Source of the DNA: Pseudomonas sp. WS 5079 | GTDB taxonomy: Bacteria; Pseudomonadota; Gammaproteobacteria; Pseudomonadales; Pseudomonadaceae | Assembly (NCBI RefSeq): GCF_012985465.1 | Contig: NZ_JAAQWN010000005.1 | Span: 409,684-473,683, forward strand | DNA: 64,000 bases | Direction of reading: 5' to 3' | Part shown: piece after piece, positions 9,040 through 19,247 of the stretch | Layout: each line of letters begins with the position of its first letter | How positions within the stretch are numbered: position 1 is the first letter of the stretch | The notes under the pieces: model-generated | What the model saw: the letters and a program-made list of their open reading frames with translations, nothing else | The model's database searches: none | Told to the model about the DNA's origin: nothing | Made by a program: the position numbers and the translations under genes

Positions 9040-10161
9040 CTAGCGCTTGCGCAGGATCACGCTGCCAATCGAATACCCGGCGCCAAACGAGCTGAGTACC
9101 GCCAGCGCGCCCTTGGGCAGGTCGTCCTGATAGGTGTGGAACGCGATCACCGAACCCGCCGAACTGGTGTTGGCGTAGGTATCGAGGATCACCGGTGCTT
9201 CTTCGATCTCGGCTTCACGGCCCAGCAGCTTCTTGACGATCAGGTGGTTCATGCTCAGGTTGGCCTGGTGCAACCAGAAACGCTTCACATCGGTGACGCT
9301 CAACTGGTTTTCCGAAAGGTGCTGGCCGATCAACTCGGCAACCATCGGGCAGACATCACGGAAGACTTTGCGGCCTTCCTGCACGAAAAGTTTATCTGGC
9401 GCACCAACGCCCTCTTCCGCCGCGCGGTTGAGAAAGCCAAAGTTGTTGCGGATGTTATTGGAGAACTTGGTCAGCAACTTGGTGCTGACAACGTCGAACT
9501 GGTGTTCGGAAGTGGCCAGGTCGGCACGCTCCAGAATCACCGCGGTCGCCGCATCGCCGAAGATGAAGTGGCTGTCACGGTCGCGGAAGTTCAGGTGGCC
9601 GGTGCAGATCTCCGGGTTGACCATCAGGATCGCCCGGGCCTGGCCCAGCTGAATGCTGTTGCAAGCGTTCTGGATACCGAAAGTCGCCGAAGAACACGCC
9701 ACGTTCATGTCAAAACCAAAACCCTGGATGCCCAGGGCTTCCTGGACTTCGATGGCAATGGCCGGATAGGCGCGTTGCAGGTTGGAGCAGGCGACGATCA
9801 CCCCATCGATATCGGCGGCAGTCTTGCCGGCACGCTGCAGGGCTTGCTCGGCGGCGCCCACAGCCATCTGGCAGAGAATCGACCACTCGTCGTTGGAGCG
9901 CTCGGGCAAACGCGGGGTCATGCGCTGGGGGTCAAGAATGCCTTCCTTGTCCATGACAAAGCGGCTCTTGATACCTGAGGCCTTTTCGATAAAGGCGGCG
10001 CTGGATTCGGTCAACGCCTGAACGTCGCCCTGCTCGATGGCCACGGCGTTGTCGGCATTGAACTGTTGAACGTAAGCATTGAAAGACTGCACCAGCTCTT
10101 CGTTGGAGATGCTGTTGGCCGGGGTGTACAGGCCTGTGCCGCTGATGACGACGTTATGCAC
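9040..10161 (-). CDS. Beta-ketoacyl-ACP synthase III family protein
   Basis: Thiolase-fold condensing enzyme, 373 residues, longer than FabH (about 317). The catalytic triad is complete: Cys156 in NVACSSATF, His in WLHQANLSMN, and Asn in YANTSSAGS. The family joins a CoA-activated acyl primer to malonyl-ACP; the P. aeruginosa relative PA3286 is known to take octanoyl-CoA from beta-oxidation into fatty acid synthesis. It is first in a minus-strand unit with an ECF sigma and its anti-sigma, hinting that membrane lipid state and this sigma are linked. It is not the housekeeping FabH by context. Confidence 0.88.
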   Translation of the reverse strand: MHNVVISGTGLYTPANSISNEELVQSFNAYVQQFNADNAVAIEQGDVQALTESSAAFIEKASGIKSRFVMDKEGILDPQRMTPRLPERSNDEWSILCQMAVGAAEQALQRAGKTAADIDGVIVACSNLQRAYPAIAIEVQEALGIQGFGFDMNVACSSATFGIQNACNSIQLGQARAILMVNPEICTGHLNFRDRDSHFIFGDAATAVILERADLATSEHQFDVVSTKLLTKFSNNIRNNFGFLNRAAEEGVGAPDKLFVQEGRKVFRDVCPMVAELIGQHLSENQLSVTDVKRFWLHQANLSMNHLIVKKLLGREAEIEEAPVILDTYANTSSAGSVIAFHTYQDDLPKGALAVLSSFGAGYSIGSVILRKR

Positions 10162-10387
10162 GGTCGTTCCTCTAAATCTGTTCAGGCAGAAGGGATTGGT
10201 ACCTTCGTACCAAACCGTAAATCGCTCTAGTCCGCCGCGCGGACATCAAACGGGGAAACGCTTTGTCCCGGCGCGTCGAGGCTGATACAGCCAATCTAGA
10301 CGATCCTGGCATTTATAGCGGCGAAGTTTGCCATAAACCGGGGGGTTTGGCGCCTGTCGCGCGCGCACCCGCCCCCGGCACGCCAGG

Positions 10388-13300
10388 TCAAGGCTCGACC
10401 TGGCTCCACTGTTTGCTCAAGCGCTTGTCGGAAATCGGCGCCTTGGTGCCCAACTGCTGGGCAAACAACGACACCCGGTATTCCTCCAGCCACCAGCGGT
10501 AAAGCTCCAGTTGCGGGTCGCGCTTGCCTTCCTGGGTGTGCTTGTTCAGGCGCGTCTGGTACTGGCTCCACAGGCCGCTCAACTCACCGCTCCAGACCCG
10601 GTCCTTCTGCACCTGGCTGGGCAGTTTTTCCAGGCGTAGCTCGATGGCCTTGAGATAGCGCGGCAGTTCCTTGAACCACTGCGCCGGGGTTTCGCGCACA
10701 AACCCTGGATACACCAGGTTGCTCAGTTGCTGCTTGATATCGTTGAGTGCCACGGCCTGGGCCAGGTCGATCTTGCCTTTGAAGCGCTTTTGCAGGCCAT
10801 GCCACAGTTTCAGCACTTCCAGGGTCAGGCGCGCCAGGCGTTCGGCATGTTCGGTCCAACTGCCGCGCTTGCGCTCGGCCAGGGCGGCCAGGCCCGCGCC
10901 ATCCCTGGGCAGGCTGGCCTCGCCTTCCAGCACGCAGCTGTCGAGGCTGGCCAGCAGAATGTCCTCCACCAGGGCCTCGATACGTCCCAACTCGCGGTAC
11001 ATCAGCCCCAGCTCTGTCAGGCCCGGCAATTTGCCGCGCAGGAATTTTGCCGGTTCGGCCAATTGCTGCATCAACAGGCGCTGCAAGGCGCGGCGATGCT
11101 GGAACTCGGCTTCGGCAGCCGTAGAGAAACGTCCTTCCTTGACCGTGCCGTTTTCTTCTACCAGCGCCGGATACACCGTCATCGACAGGCCAGCAATCTT
11201 CTGCTGGGTAGTCTCGGCAACCGCAGCGAAGACCTTGGCCTCCACCGGCTGCTGGCTTTTGGCAGTCTGCGGCACTGCCAGGGCAGCCTGGCTGGCTTCG
11301 ACAAACCGCGCAGTCAACGCTGCCAGGTCGCGGCCTTCGCCGAGGAACTTACCCTGGGCATCGACCACTTCCAGGTTCATCTTCAGGTGGTTTTCCACCT
11401 GCTGCGCCGCTTCGCTCCAGGCTTCATCGCTGACCCGTACACCGGTCATGCGCAACAGTTCGCGCCCCAGCGCCTGGGGCAGCGAGCCCTGGGCAAATTC
11501 GATACGTTGCAGCGCGGCCTTGACGAAGTCCGGCACCGGCACGAAGTTCTTGCGCAGGGCCTTGGGCAGGTTGCGCACCAGGGCAATGCACTTGGCTTCG
11601 ATCAGCCCGGGCACCAGCCATTCCAGACGCTCGGCGGGCAAGGCCGGCAACAGCGGCGCCGGCACGCGCAAGGTCACGCCGTCGCGCGGGTGGTTGGGTT
11701 CAAAGTGGTAACTCAAGGCCAGGGCCAGGTCGCCCAGGTGCAAGGTGTCGGGGTAATGGGCGGCGGTGACCTCGCTGGCCTCGCGGGCCAGCACGTCTTC
11801 TTCGCGCATGATCAGCAGTTGCGGGTCTTTCTGGCTGGTGATCTTGTACCAACTGTCGAAGGTCGCCGTCTGATGAATCTCCGCCGGCAGGCGCGCGTCG
11901 TAGAAGGCGTACAGGGTTTCCTCGTCGGCCAGGATATCGCGGCGCCGGGCCTTGGCTTCCAGCTCGTCCAATTGCTCCAGCAACTGCTGGTTTGCGGCCA
12001 GGCACTTGGCCCGGGATTGGATCTCGCCACGCACCAGGCCTTCGCGGATAAACAGCTCGCGGGACACCACAGGGTCCACCGGCCCGTAATGCACGGGCCG
12101 GCGCCCCACCACAATCAAACCGAACAACGTGATCTGCTCAAAGGCCACGACCTGGCCGCGCTTCTTCTCCCAATGGGGTTCGAAGTGGTTTTTCTTGATC
12201 AGGTGCCCGGCCAACGGTTCGATCCAATCGACATCGATCTTGGCCACCATGCGCGCATACAGCTTGGTGGTTTCCACCAGTTCGGCGGTCATCAACCATT
12301 GCGGACGCTTCTTGCCGATCCCCGAGGAGGGATGAATCCAGAAGCGCCGCTGACGAGCCCCCAGGTAATCGCCGTCTTCGGTTTTCTGGCCGATCTGGCT
12401 CAACAGGCCGGACAGCACCGCCTTGTGCAGTTTCGGGAAGTCCGCCGGTTCCTTGTTGACCGTCAACTGCATATCGCGGCAGATCAGGCTCAACTGGCGA
12501 TGGGAATCGCGCCACTCGCGCAGGCGCAGGTAGTTGAGGAAGTTCTTGCGACACCAGTTGCGCAGCGGGCTGGCGGTCAGTTCCTGGCGCTGCTCTTCAA
12601 AGCCGCGCCACAAATTGACCAGCCCGGCGAAGTCCGAATCGGGATCCTTCCATTGCGCGTGGGCCTGGTCGGCCGCTTGCTGGCGCTCCGGCGGGCGCTC
12701 GCGCGGGTCCTGGATCGACATGGCGCTGGCGACGATCAGCACTTCCTGCAAACTGCCAAGCTTGGCCGCTTCCAGCAACATGCGACCCATGCGCGGGTCC
12801 ACCGGCAGGCGCGCCAGTTGCCGGCCCAGGGGTGTCAGTTGGCTATTGCGGTCTACTGCCGAGAGTTCCTGCAGCAGGTTGAAACCATCGCTGATGGCCT
12901 TGCCATCCGGCGGCTCGATAAACGGGAAGTCGGTGATTTCGCCCAGGCGCAGGTGCAGCATCTGCAGGATCACGGCCGCAAGGTTGGTGCGCAAGATCTC
13001 CGGGTCGGTAAATTCCGGGCGCCCGATAAAATCTTCTTCGCTGTACAGGCGCACGCAAATGCCCGGTTCGACCCGGCCGCAACGGCCTTTACGCTGGTTG
13101 GCGCTGGCCTGGGAAATCGCCTCGATCGGCAGGCGCTGGACCTTGGCGCGGTAGCTGTAGCGGCTGATGCGAGCGGTGCCGCTGTCGATCACGTAGCGGA
13201 TGCCCGGCACGGTCAGCGAGGTTTCCGCAACGTTGGTCGCCAGCACCACGCGCCGCCCCGGATGGGACTGGAAAATGCGCTGCTGTTCGGCCGGTGACAG

Positions 13301-14299
13301 GCGCGCGTACAACGGCAGGATTTCGGTGTGCTTGAGCTGGGCCTTGCGCAGCATATCGGCGGCATCGCGGATCTCGCGCTCACCGGGCAGGAACACCAGC
13401 ACATCGCCAGGGCTCTTGCGCTCGCTGCGCTCAAAGGCGGCGATTTCATCGAGGGTGGCGAGGATCGCCTGGTCCACGGTCAAGTCGTCTTCGACGCGGT
13501 TGCCCTCTTCGTCCTGTTCCAGGGTCAGCGGGCGGTACCAGGTTTCCACCGGGAACGTACGCCCCGAGACCTCGACAATCGGCGCATCGTCGAAGTGCTT
13601 GGAAAAGCGCTCCAGGTCGATGGTGGCCGAGGTGATGATGACTTTGAGGTCGGGACGGCGCGGCAGCAGGGTCTTCAGGTAGCCGAGCAGGAAATCGATG
13701 TTCAGGCTGCGCTCGTGGGCTTCGTCGACGATGATCGTGTCGTAGCGTTCGAGGTAGCGATCGTTCTGGGTCTCGGCGAGCAGGATGCCGTCGGTCATCA
13801 ACTTGATCAGGGTGTTGGAATCGCTCTGGTCCTCGAACCGCACCTGATAACCCACCAGCGCCCCCAGCGGCGTGGCCAACTCGTCCGCGACCCGGCTCGC
13901 CACACTGCGCGCGGCGATACGCCGGGGCTGGGTATGACCGATCAAGCCGTACTGGCCGCGACCGATTTCCAGGCAGATCTTCGGCAACTGCGTGGTTTTA
14001 CCCGAGCCGGTCTCGCCCGCGATGATCAGCACCTGGTGCTTTTGCAGCGCGGCCTTGATCTCGTCGCGCTTGGCGGCGATGGGCAGGCTGTCGTCATAGC
14101 GAACCTGCGGTACGCTGGCCGCGCGCGCCGTGACCTGGGCACACGATGCCTGCATGCGCGCCACCCACTGCGCCAGCTTCTCCTCATCGGGTTTCTTGCG
14201 CAGCTCAAGCAACTGCCGACGCAAGCGGTGGCGGTCGGCGAGCATGGCGTGATCGAGGTTTTTCAGGAGTTGTTCGATAGCGGGCGCTTGGTCAGTCAT
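10388..14299 (-). CDS. hrpA: ATP-dependent RNA helicase HrpA
   Basis: DEAH-box (DExH) RNA helicase of about 1303 residues, the usual HrpA length. In order: Walker A GETGSGKTTQLPK, DEAHERSLN, SATID, QRKGRCGRV (motif VI), then the HA2/OB region and a long C-terminal DUF3418 domain. I place the start at the ATG at 14299 (MTDQAPAIEQLL) rather than the upstream TTG at 14362, because the extension looks non-conserved. In E. coli HrpA acts on stalled or colliding ribosomes and on mRNA processing. It is probably monocistronic. The large antisense frames opposite are codon-bias shadows. Confidence 0.95.
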   Translation of the reverse strand: MTDQAPAIEQLLKNLDHAMLADRHRLRRQLLELRKKPDEEKLAQWVARMQASCAQVTARAASVPQVRYDDSLPIAAKRDEIKAALQKHQVLIIAGETGSGKTTQLPKICLEIGRGQYGLIGHTQPRRIAARSVASRVADELATPLGALVGYQVRFEDQSDSNTLIKLMTDGILLAETQNDRYLERYDTIIVDEAHERSLNIDFLLGYLKTLLPRRPDLKVIITSATIDLERFSKHFDDAPIVEVSGRTFPVETWYRPLTLEQDEEGNRVEDDLTVDQAILATLDEIAAFERSERKSPGDVLVFLPGEREIRDAADMLRKAQLKHTEILPLYARLSPAEQQRIFQSHPGRRVVLATNVAETSLTVPGIRYVIDSGTARISRYSYRAKVQRLPIEAISQASANQRKGRCGRVEPGICVRLYSEEDFIGRPEFTDPEILRTNLAAVILQMLHLRLGEITDFPFIEPPDGKAISDGFNLLQELSAVDRNSQLTPLGRQLARLPVDPRMGRMLLEAAKLGSLQEVLIVASAMSIQDPRERPPERQQAADQAHAQWKDPDSDFAGLVNLWRGFEEQRQELTASPLRNWCRKNFLNYLRLREWRDSHRQLSLICRDMQLTVNKEPADFPKLHKAVLSGLLSQIGQKTEDGDYLGARQRRFWIHPSSGIGKKRPQWLMTAELVETTKLYARMVAKIDVDWIEPLAGHLIKKNHFEPHWEKKRGQVVAFEQITLFGLIVVGRRPVHYGPVDPVVSRELFIREGLVRGEIQSRAKCLAANQQLLEQLDELEAKARRRDILADEETLYAFYDARLPAEIHQTATFDSWYKITSQKDPQLLIMREEDVLAREASEVTAAHYPDTLHLGDLALALSYHFEPNHPRDGVTLRVPAPLLPALPAERLEWLVPGLIEAKCIALVRNLPKALRKNFVPVPDFVKAALQRIEFAQGSLPQALGRELLRMTGVRVSDEAWSEAAQQVENHLKMNLEVVDAQGKFLGEGRDLAALTARFVEASQAALAVPQTAKSQQPVEAKVFAAVAETTQQKIAGLSMTVYPALVEENGTVKEGRFSTAAEAEFQHRRALQRLLMQQLAEPAKFLRGKLPGLTELGLMYRELGRIEALVEDILLASLDSCVLEGEASLPRDGAGLAALAERKRGSWTEHAERLARLTLEVLKLWHGLQKRFKGKIDLAQAVALNDIKQQLSNLVYPGFVRETPAQWFKELPRYLKAIELRLEKLPSQVQKDRVWSGELSGLWSQYQTRLNKHTQEGKRDPQLELYRWWLEEYRVSLFAQQLGTKAPISDKRLSKQWSQVEP

Positions 14300-14487
14300 C
14301 AGGTACTTTGAAGGTCGTCTATTTATGCACGGCCGGCAATTGTGGCAGAAAAGCGCACACAACGTTAAAGGCCGCGTAAATCACCTGAAGGGGCTGGCCC
14401 GGTCGGCATCGCTGTTGGCTGGCCCAGCGCTATCGCAGCCTCGCCGGGGCTCGACAGCTCCCACAGGGTCTGGCGGTGTTGATGCCC

Positions 14488-16221
14488 TTATTCGTTATCC
14501 AGGCCCTTGCGCCGATACGGGAACACATCAATCACCTTCCCCGCCCGAATCGCCTCTTGCAGGCCTTTCCAGTAGTCGGCGTTGTACAACTCGCCGTGCA
14601 GTTCATCGAACAGGCGCCGCTGCCCGGCGTCGGCAAACAGGAACGGCGGGAATTCCTCGGGGAACACGTCCAGCGGGCCGATGGAATACCAGGGCTCGGA
14701 GGCCATTTCGTCTTCCGGGGTGCGCGGTGCCGGGATGTGGCGAAAGTTGGCTTCGGTAAGAAAGCAGATCTCGTCATAGTCGTAGAACACCACGCGACCA
14801 TGACGGGTGACGCCAAAGTTTTTCAGCAGCATGTCGCCGGGAAAGATATTCGCCGCCGCCAGTTGCTTGATGGCCAGGCCGTAGTCTTCGAGGGCTTCGC
14901 GTACCTGGGCCTCGTTGGCGTTTTCCAGGTAGAGGTTGAGCGGGGTCATGCGGCGTTCGGTCCAGCAGTGGCGAACCAGTACCGTGTCGCCTTCGACTTC
15001 GACCGTGCCGGCAGCCACTTCCAGCAATTCGGCCAGGCATTGCGGCTCGAATTTGCTCAAGGGGAAACGGAAATCGGCGAACTCCTGGGTATCGGCCATG
15101 CGCCCGACCCGGTCGACACTCTTCACCAGGCGGTACTTCTCGATCACCGTGGCACGGTTGACGTTTTTCGACGGCGAAAAACGGTCCTTGATGATTTTGA
15201 ACACCGTGTTGAAGCCCGGCAGGGTAAACACGCTCATGACCATCCCACGCACGCCCGGGGCCATGATGAACTGATCGTCAGTGCTGGCCAGGTGGTTGAT
15301 CAGCGCCCGGTAGAACTCCGACTTGCCGTGTTTGTAGAAGCCGATGGAGGTGTACAGCTCGGCGATGTGCTTGCCCGGCAGGATGCGCTTGAGAAAGCCG
15401 ATGAACTCTGCCGGCACCGGCACATCCACCATGAAATAGGAGCGGGTGAACGAGAAGATGATCGACACATCGGCTTCATCGGTGATCAGCGCGTCGATGC
15501 GGATGCCCTGCCCTTCGCGGTGCAGCAGCGGGATGACCAGCGGCCATTGTTCATCGCGGGTGTAGAGGCGGCCCACCAGGTACGCGCCCTTGTTGCGGTA
15601 AAGCACCGAGGAAAACAGCTCGACGTTGAGGTCCGGGTCCTTGCATACCCAGTCCGGCAGGTTCTCGCGCAGTTGTGCTTCGAGACGCTGCAGGTCGCCG
15701 GCAAGGTCGGCGTAGGGTTCGCTGAAGCGGTAGTCGCTGAAAATTTGCTCGAGCATCCCGGCCAACTGGCCCTGGGGCTTGTAGGTGCGGGTTTGCGCGG
15801 CACGGGCGCGGCGCAGGCTCGGGCGGGTGGTGTGGATGAACATACAGCCGTCGCTGATCAGGTCGTGGCTGAACAGCCCGCAAAAGATCGAGTTGTACCA
15901 GGTCTCGGACAGTTCATCGTCAAACCGCAGGTCGATCAGGCTGATATAGGCGCTCTTGACCAGGGGCCAGGACTGGATATCCAGCAGCGCCCCCGCATCG
16001 AAAGTGGCTCGCAGGCGCGTGGTGACTTCGCCGACCTTCTCTTCATAGAGGTTGATCCGCGCCGCCGAGGCGGCTTGCGCCTCTTGCCACTGGGCCTTTT
16101 CAAAACGCTCGCGGGCGCCGTCGGTGATCTGGCGAAAGTGCTCGCGGTAATCGTCGAAGCCATCGAGGATCATCTTGGCGATGGACTGCGCGGTGTCGAT
16201 GGCAGGCGTTTGCTGCGGCAT
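14488..16221 (-). CDS. aceK: Isocitrate dehydrogenase kinase/phosphatase
   Basis: Bifunctional enzyme that phosphorylates and dephosphorylates isocitrate dehydrogenase, directing isocitrate to the TCA cycle or the glyoxylate shunt. The protein is 577 residues from the ATG at 16221 (MPQQTPAID), preceded by AGAGG at good spacing; an ATG 21 bases upstream is less likely. Recognisable family stretches are [37 protein letters not shown] and [18 protein letters not shown], the last containing the kinase metal-binding Asp. It is not adjacent to aceA/aceB here, as is usual in pseudomonads. Confidence 0.96.
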   Translation of the reverse strand: MPQQTPAIDTAQSIAKMILDGFDDYREHFRQITDGARERFEKAQWQEAQAASAARINLYEEKVGEVTTRLRATFDAGALLDIQSWPLVKSAYISLIDLRFDDELSETWYNSIFCGLFSHDLISDGCMFIHTTRPSLRRARAAQTRTYKPQGQLAGMLEQIFSDYRFSEPYADLAGDLQRLEAQLRENLPDWVCKDPDLNVELFSSVLYRNKGAYLVGRLYTRDEQWPLVIPLLHREGQGIRIDALITDEADVSIIFSFTRSYFMVDVPVPAEFIGFLKRILPGKHIAELYTSIGFYKHGKSEFYRALINHLASTDDQFIMAPGVRGMVMSVFTLPGFNTVFKIIKDRFSPSKNVNRATVIEKYRLVKSVDRVGRMADTQEFADFRFPLSKFEPQCLAELLEVAAGTVEVEGDTVLVRHCWTERRMTPLNLYLENANEAQVREALEDYGLAIKQLAAANIFPGDMLLKNFGVTRHGRVVFYDYDEICFLTEANFRHIPAPRTPEDEMASEPWYSIGPLDVFPEEFPPFLFADAGQRRLFDELHGELYNADYWKGLQEAIRAGKVIDVFPYRRKGLDNE

Positions 16222-16622
16222 GTCGTAGACCTCTGCGGGCATTCGGAAGACCTGAGATTAGCCAGAGTCCTCATGCAGGAGAAGTACATTTTTTACCGGG
16301 CGCTGGCTCTTCACGGGGGCGACTCAAACAATTGTTTACGATTTTTTAATTCGACCACAGGGTCAATAAAACACCCATAAAGTCACCTCGCGCTGATTAA
16401 TCGATTCATCTGAAGGCCACAAAACACGGGCGCTGGCACCGCGAACAGGAAGAACCCCAGGCCGGGTGGGGTTTGGCGACCTTATACGGACTTGGATCCA
16501 ACGTAAGGGAAACCCCGATTACCTCAATGATGGCACTTTGCTATATAGCCCAGCGTTTTCCCTGATAACAAGGTCCTAAGACCGGCTCGGGAATCGATTT
16601 AAATCGCCCAAGGAGCATTGAT
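16222..16622. other. Non-coding gap between aceK and the chemoreceptor gene
   Basis: No credible gene is seen. It contains AACCCCA-GGCCGGG-TGGGGTT (16453-16473), a seven-pair hairpin without a long T tract, about 150 bases before the chemoreceptor ATG. An AAGGAG ribosome site at 16611-16616 serves the chemoreceptor. Both divergent promoters must lie here. I could not place a FliA-type promoter with confidence. Confidence 0.6.
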
Positions 16623-18248
16623 ATGTCATTGAGGAACATGGGAATCGGCCTGCGTGCCAGTCTGAGTTTTGCGGTATTGGCCGGCCTGCTGGTGCTGGTC
16701 GGGGTGTTTGGCCTGGGGCAGATGGCCAAGCTGCGCGAAAGCGCCGCCATCATTGAAACGGCCTGGATGCCGAGTATCGAGAACATCCACAACAGCGCCG
16801 CCAACGTCGCGGCTATCCGCCTGGAGGCGTTGCGCTTGCTGACCACCGATGAATCGGCGGTGCGCGAGCGCAGCAAAGAGGTGATCACCAAGGAGCGCGG
16901 CTATTTGCAGGAACGCCTGGACAATCACCAGGCCCTGCTGAGCAATGACCAGGAGCGCCAGCTACTGGAGCAGCTCAAGGCCACCGCGTCGGCCTATATG
17001 ACCATCGTCGACCAATTGATCCACCTGGTGGACCAGGATAACCAGATGCAGGCCCTGACCCTGCTCACCGATACGTTGACGCCCCAAGGCGTGATCCTCA
17101 ACCGGAGCCTGGGCGCCTTGATCGACTTCAACCAGCAAGGCGCCCAGGATGCGGCGCAATCGGCGGCGCAGATGTACCAGAGCGCACAGTGGATCGTCGG
17201 CCTCATCATCGCGGTCGCCCTGATCGCGACGTTGCTGCTGGCCTGGCTGTTGACCCGCAGTATCACCACGCCCCTGGCGCAGGCATTGCACGCGGCACGC
17301 ACGATTGCCGCCGGCGACCTGAGCCAGCCGATCCACGTGCACGGCAAGGACGAACCGGCACAGTTGCTGGGCGCCCTGGCCACCATGCAGGAACAGTTGC
17401 AGGCGACTATTCGCGGCATCAGCGAGTCCGCCCAGCAACTGGCCTCGGCAGCCGAAGAGATGAGTTCGGTGATGGAGCAAAGCACTCGCGGCCTGCAAGC
17501 ACAGAACGATGAAATCGAACAGGCCGCCACCGCCGTCACACAGATGAGCGCAGCGGTGGATGAAGTGGCGGGGAATGCGGTCTCCAGCGCCGAGGCATCC
17601 CAGGCGTCCGATGAGGACAGCAAGCACGGCCATTTCCAGATCAGCGAAACCATCAGCTCGATCCAGAGCCTGGTCAACGAGGTGCTCGACGCCTCGGGCA
17701 AGGCCGAGGGCCTGGCGCTACAGGCGCAAGACATCAGCAAGGTGCTGGAAGTGATACGCGGGATTGCCGGGCAGACCAACCTGCTGGCCCTCAACGCGGC
17801 CATTGAAGCCGCCCGCGCCGGCGAGGCCGGGCGGGGTTTTGCGGTGGTGGCCGACGAGGTTCGCTCGCTGGCGCAGCGGACCCAGGATTCCACCGAGGAA
17901 ATCGAGCAGATGATCACCGGTATCCAGCAAGGCACCCAGGCCACGGTCGGCGCCCTCACCAGCAGCGCCGAGCACGCCAGCCAGACCCTGCAACGGGCCA
18001 ACAGCGCCGGCAATGCCCTGGAAAAAATCACCGCCGCCATCTCGCAGATCAGCCAACGCAACCTGGTGATCGCCAGTGCCGCCGAGCAACAGGCATCGGT
18101 GGCCCGGGAGGTGGATCGCAGCCTGGTGAATATCCGCGACCTGTCGACGCAAACCGCCGCCGGTGCGACCCAGACCTCGGCCGCCAGCCAGGAGCTGTCG
18201 CGCCTGGCGGTGGACCTCAACGGCCTGGTGACGCGCTTTATTGTGTAG
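16623..18248 (+). CDS. Methyl-accepting chemotaxis protein
   Basis: Transmembrane chemoreceptor, 541 residues. TM1 is about 12-33 and TM2 about 189-210. Between them lies a periplasmic domain of about 155 residues, predicted helical, resembling a four-helix-bundle sensor (4HB_MCP). A HAMP domain follows ([25 protein letters not shown]), then a long cytoplasmic hairpin with the invariant tip [20 protein letters not shown]. It relays ligand binding to CheA/CheW. The C-terminus lacks a CheR/CheB pentapeptide tether. The ligand is unknown. RBS AAGGAG lies seven bases before the ATG. Confidence 0.93.
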   Translation: MSLRNMGIGLRASLSFAVLAGLLVLVGVFGLGQMAKLRESAAIIETAWMPSIENIHNSAANVAAIRLEALRLLTTDESAVRERSKEVITKERGYLQERLDNHQALLSNDQERQLLEQLKATASAYMTIVDQLIHLVDQDNQMQALTLLTDTLTPQGVILNRSLGALIDFNQQGAQDAAQSAAQMYQSAQWIVGLIIAVALIATLLLAWLLTRSITTPLAQALHAARTIAAGDLSQPIHVHGKDEPAQLLGALATMQEQLQATIRGISESAQQLASAAEEMSSVMEQSTRGLQAQNDEIEQAATAVTQMSAAVDEVAGNAVSSAEASQASDEDSKHGHFQISETISSIQSLVNEVLDASGKAEGLALQAQDISKVLEVIRGIAGQTNLLALNAAIEAARAGEAGRGFAVVADEVRSLAQRTQDSTEEIEQMITGIQQGTQATVGALTSSAEHASQTLQRANSAGNALEKITAAISQISQRNLVIASAAEQQASVAREVDRSLVNIRDLSTQTAAGATQTSAASQELSRLAVDLNGLVTRFIV

Positions 18249-18319
18249 TTGATACGTAAAAGATTGTGTCAGGCAGGCCCCTGGGCAACACTCTCGCCCT
18301 TGTTGAAAAGGAGCTGTCC

Positions 18320-19216
18320 GTGAGACCTGTCGACACCCTCTACCTGCTGCTACTGGCCGCCATCTGGGGCGCGAGCTTTCTGTTCATGCGGATTATCGCG
18401 CCGCAGATCGGCACCTTGCCTACGGCGTTTTTCCGCGTTTCGATTGCCGCCGCCGGCCTGCTAGTGATCCTCGCGATGCTACGGGTGCGCTGGGATTTCC
18501 AGGGCAAGTTCAAGATCGTGTTGTTGCTGGGGGTAATCAACTCGGGGATTCCCGCGACCATGTATTCGGTGGCGGCCCAGGTCTTGCCAGCGGGTTACTC
18601 GGCGATTTTCAACGCCACCACGCCGTTGATGGGGGTGTTGATTGGCGGGCTGTTTTTCCATGAGCGGCTGACACCCTCGAAAATTGCCGGGGTGTGCCTG
18701 GGCCTGTTCGGCGTGGGCATCCTCACGCGCGCCGGGCCGGTGGCGTTTGACCTGGAATTGCTGATGGGCGCCCTCGCCTGCCTGCTGGCAACCACCTGCT
18801 ACGGCTTCGCCGGTTTCCTGGCACGCCGTTGGCTGGATCAACAGGGTGGCCTGGACAGCCGCCTTTCGGCACTGGGCAGCATGCTCGGCGCCACATTGTT
18901 TCTATTGCCGTGGTTTGGCTGGAGCGCCATCAGCCACCCGCCCGCCAGTTGGGGCGGCTGGAATGTGTGGCTGTCCCTACTGGGCCTGGGGCTGCTATGC
19001 ACGGCATTCGCCTACATCCTGTACTTCCGTTTGCTGACCTCCATCGGGCCGGTGAAGTCGATGACCGTCACCTTCATGATTCCGCCATTCGGCGTGTTGT
19101 GGGGCGCATTGCTGCTGGACGAGCCGTTGTCCATGGCCCATCTGTATGGCGGGTTGTTGATCGCGGGGGCGCTGTGGCTGGTGCTACGGCGAGGGAAATT
19201 GATCAAAGCTGTGTAG
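18320..19216 (+). CDS. EamA/DMT-family transporter
   Basis: Inner-membrane metabolite exporter of the drug/metabolite family, about 298 residues with ten predicted helices in two EamA repeats. The first repeat begins LLLAAIWGASFLFMR and the second FLARRWLDQQGG onwards. Start: the GTG at 18320 is preceded by AAGGAG at ideal spacing, whereas the upstream ATG at 18266 would add a non-hydrophobic extension. The substrate is unknown. The stop codon lies inside a REP-type hairpin, which also separates it from a second, convergent EamA gene. Confidence 0.85.
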   Translation: MRPVDTLYLLLLAAIWGASFLFMRIIAPQIGTLPTAFFRVSIAAAGLLVILAMLRVRWDFQGKFKIVLLLGVINSGIPATMYSVAAQVLPAGYSAIFNATTPLMGVLIGGLFFHERLTPSKIAGVCLGLFGVGILTRAGPVAFDLELLMGALACLLATTCYGFAGFLARRWLDQQGGLDSRLSALGSMLGATLFLLPWFGWSAISHPPASWGGWNVWLSLLGLGLLCTAFAYILYFRLLTSIGPVKSMTVTFMIPPFGVLWGALLLDEPLSMAHLYGGLLIAGALWLVLRRGKLIKAV

Positions 19217-19240
19217 GAGCCGGCTTTTCGGCTCCTACAC
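19211..19240. terminator. REP-like hairpin serving as bidirectional terminator
   Basis: GTGTAGGAGCCG, loop GCTTTT, CGGCTCCTACAC: a perfect 12-pair stem between two convergent EamA genes, overlapping the first gene's stop codon. The arm resembles the REP family GTAGGAGCCGGCTT. No long T-run is present, so termination is inferred from position. Confidence 0.6.
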
Positions 19241-19247
19241 AGGGATA

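Noticed and set aside
10727..13297. 856-codon plus-strand frame opposite hrpA
   Set aside because: Antisense shadow; hrpA has full helicase motifs on the minus strand.
16380..16620. FliA (sigma-28) promoter for the chemoreceptor
   Set aside because: No TCAAG-N14/15-GCCGATA-like match was convincing.
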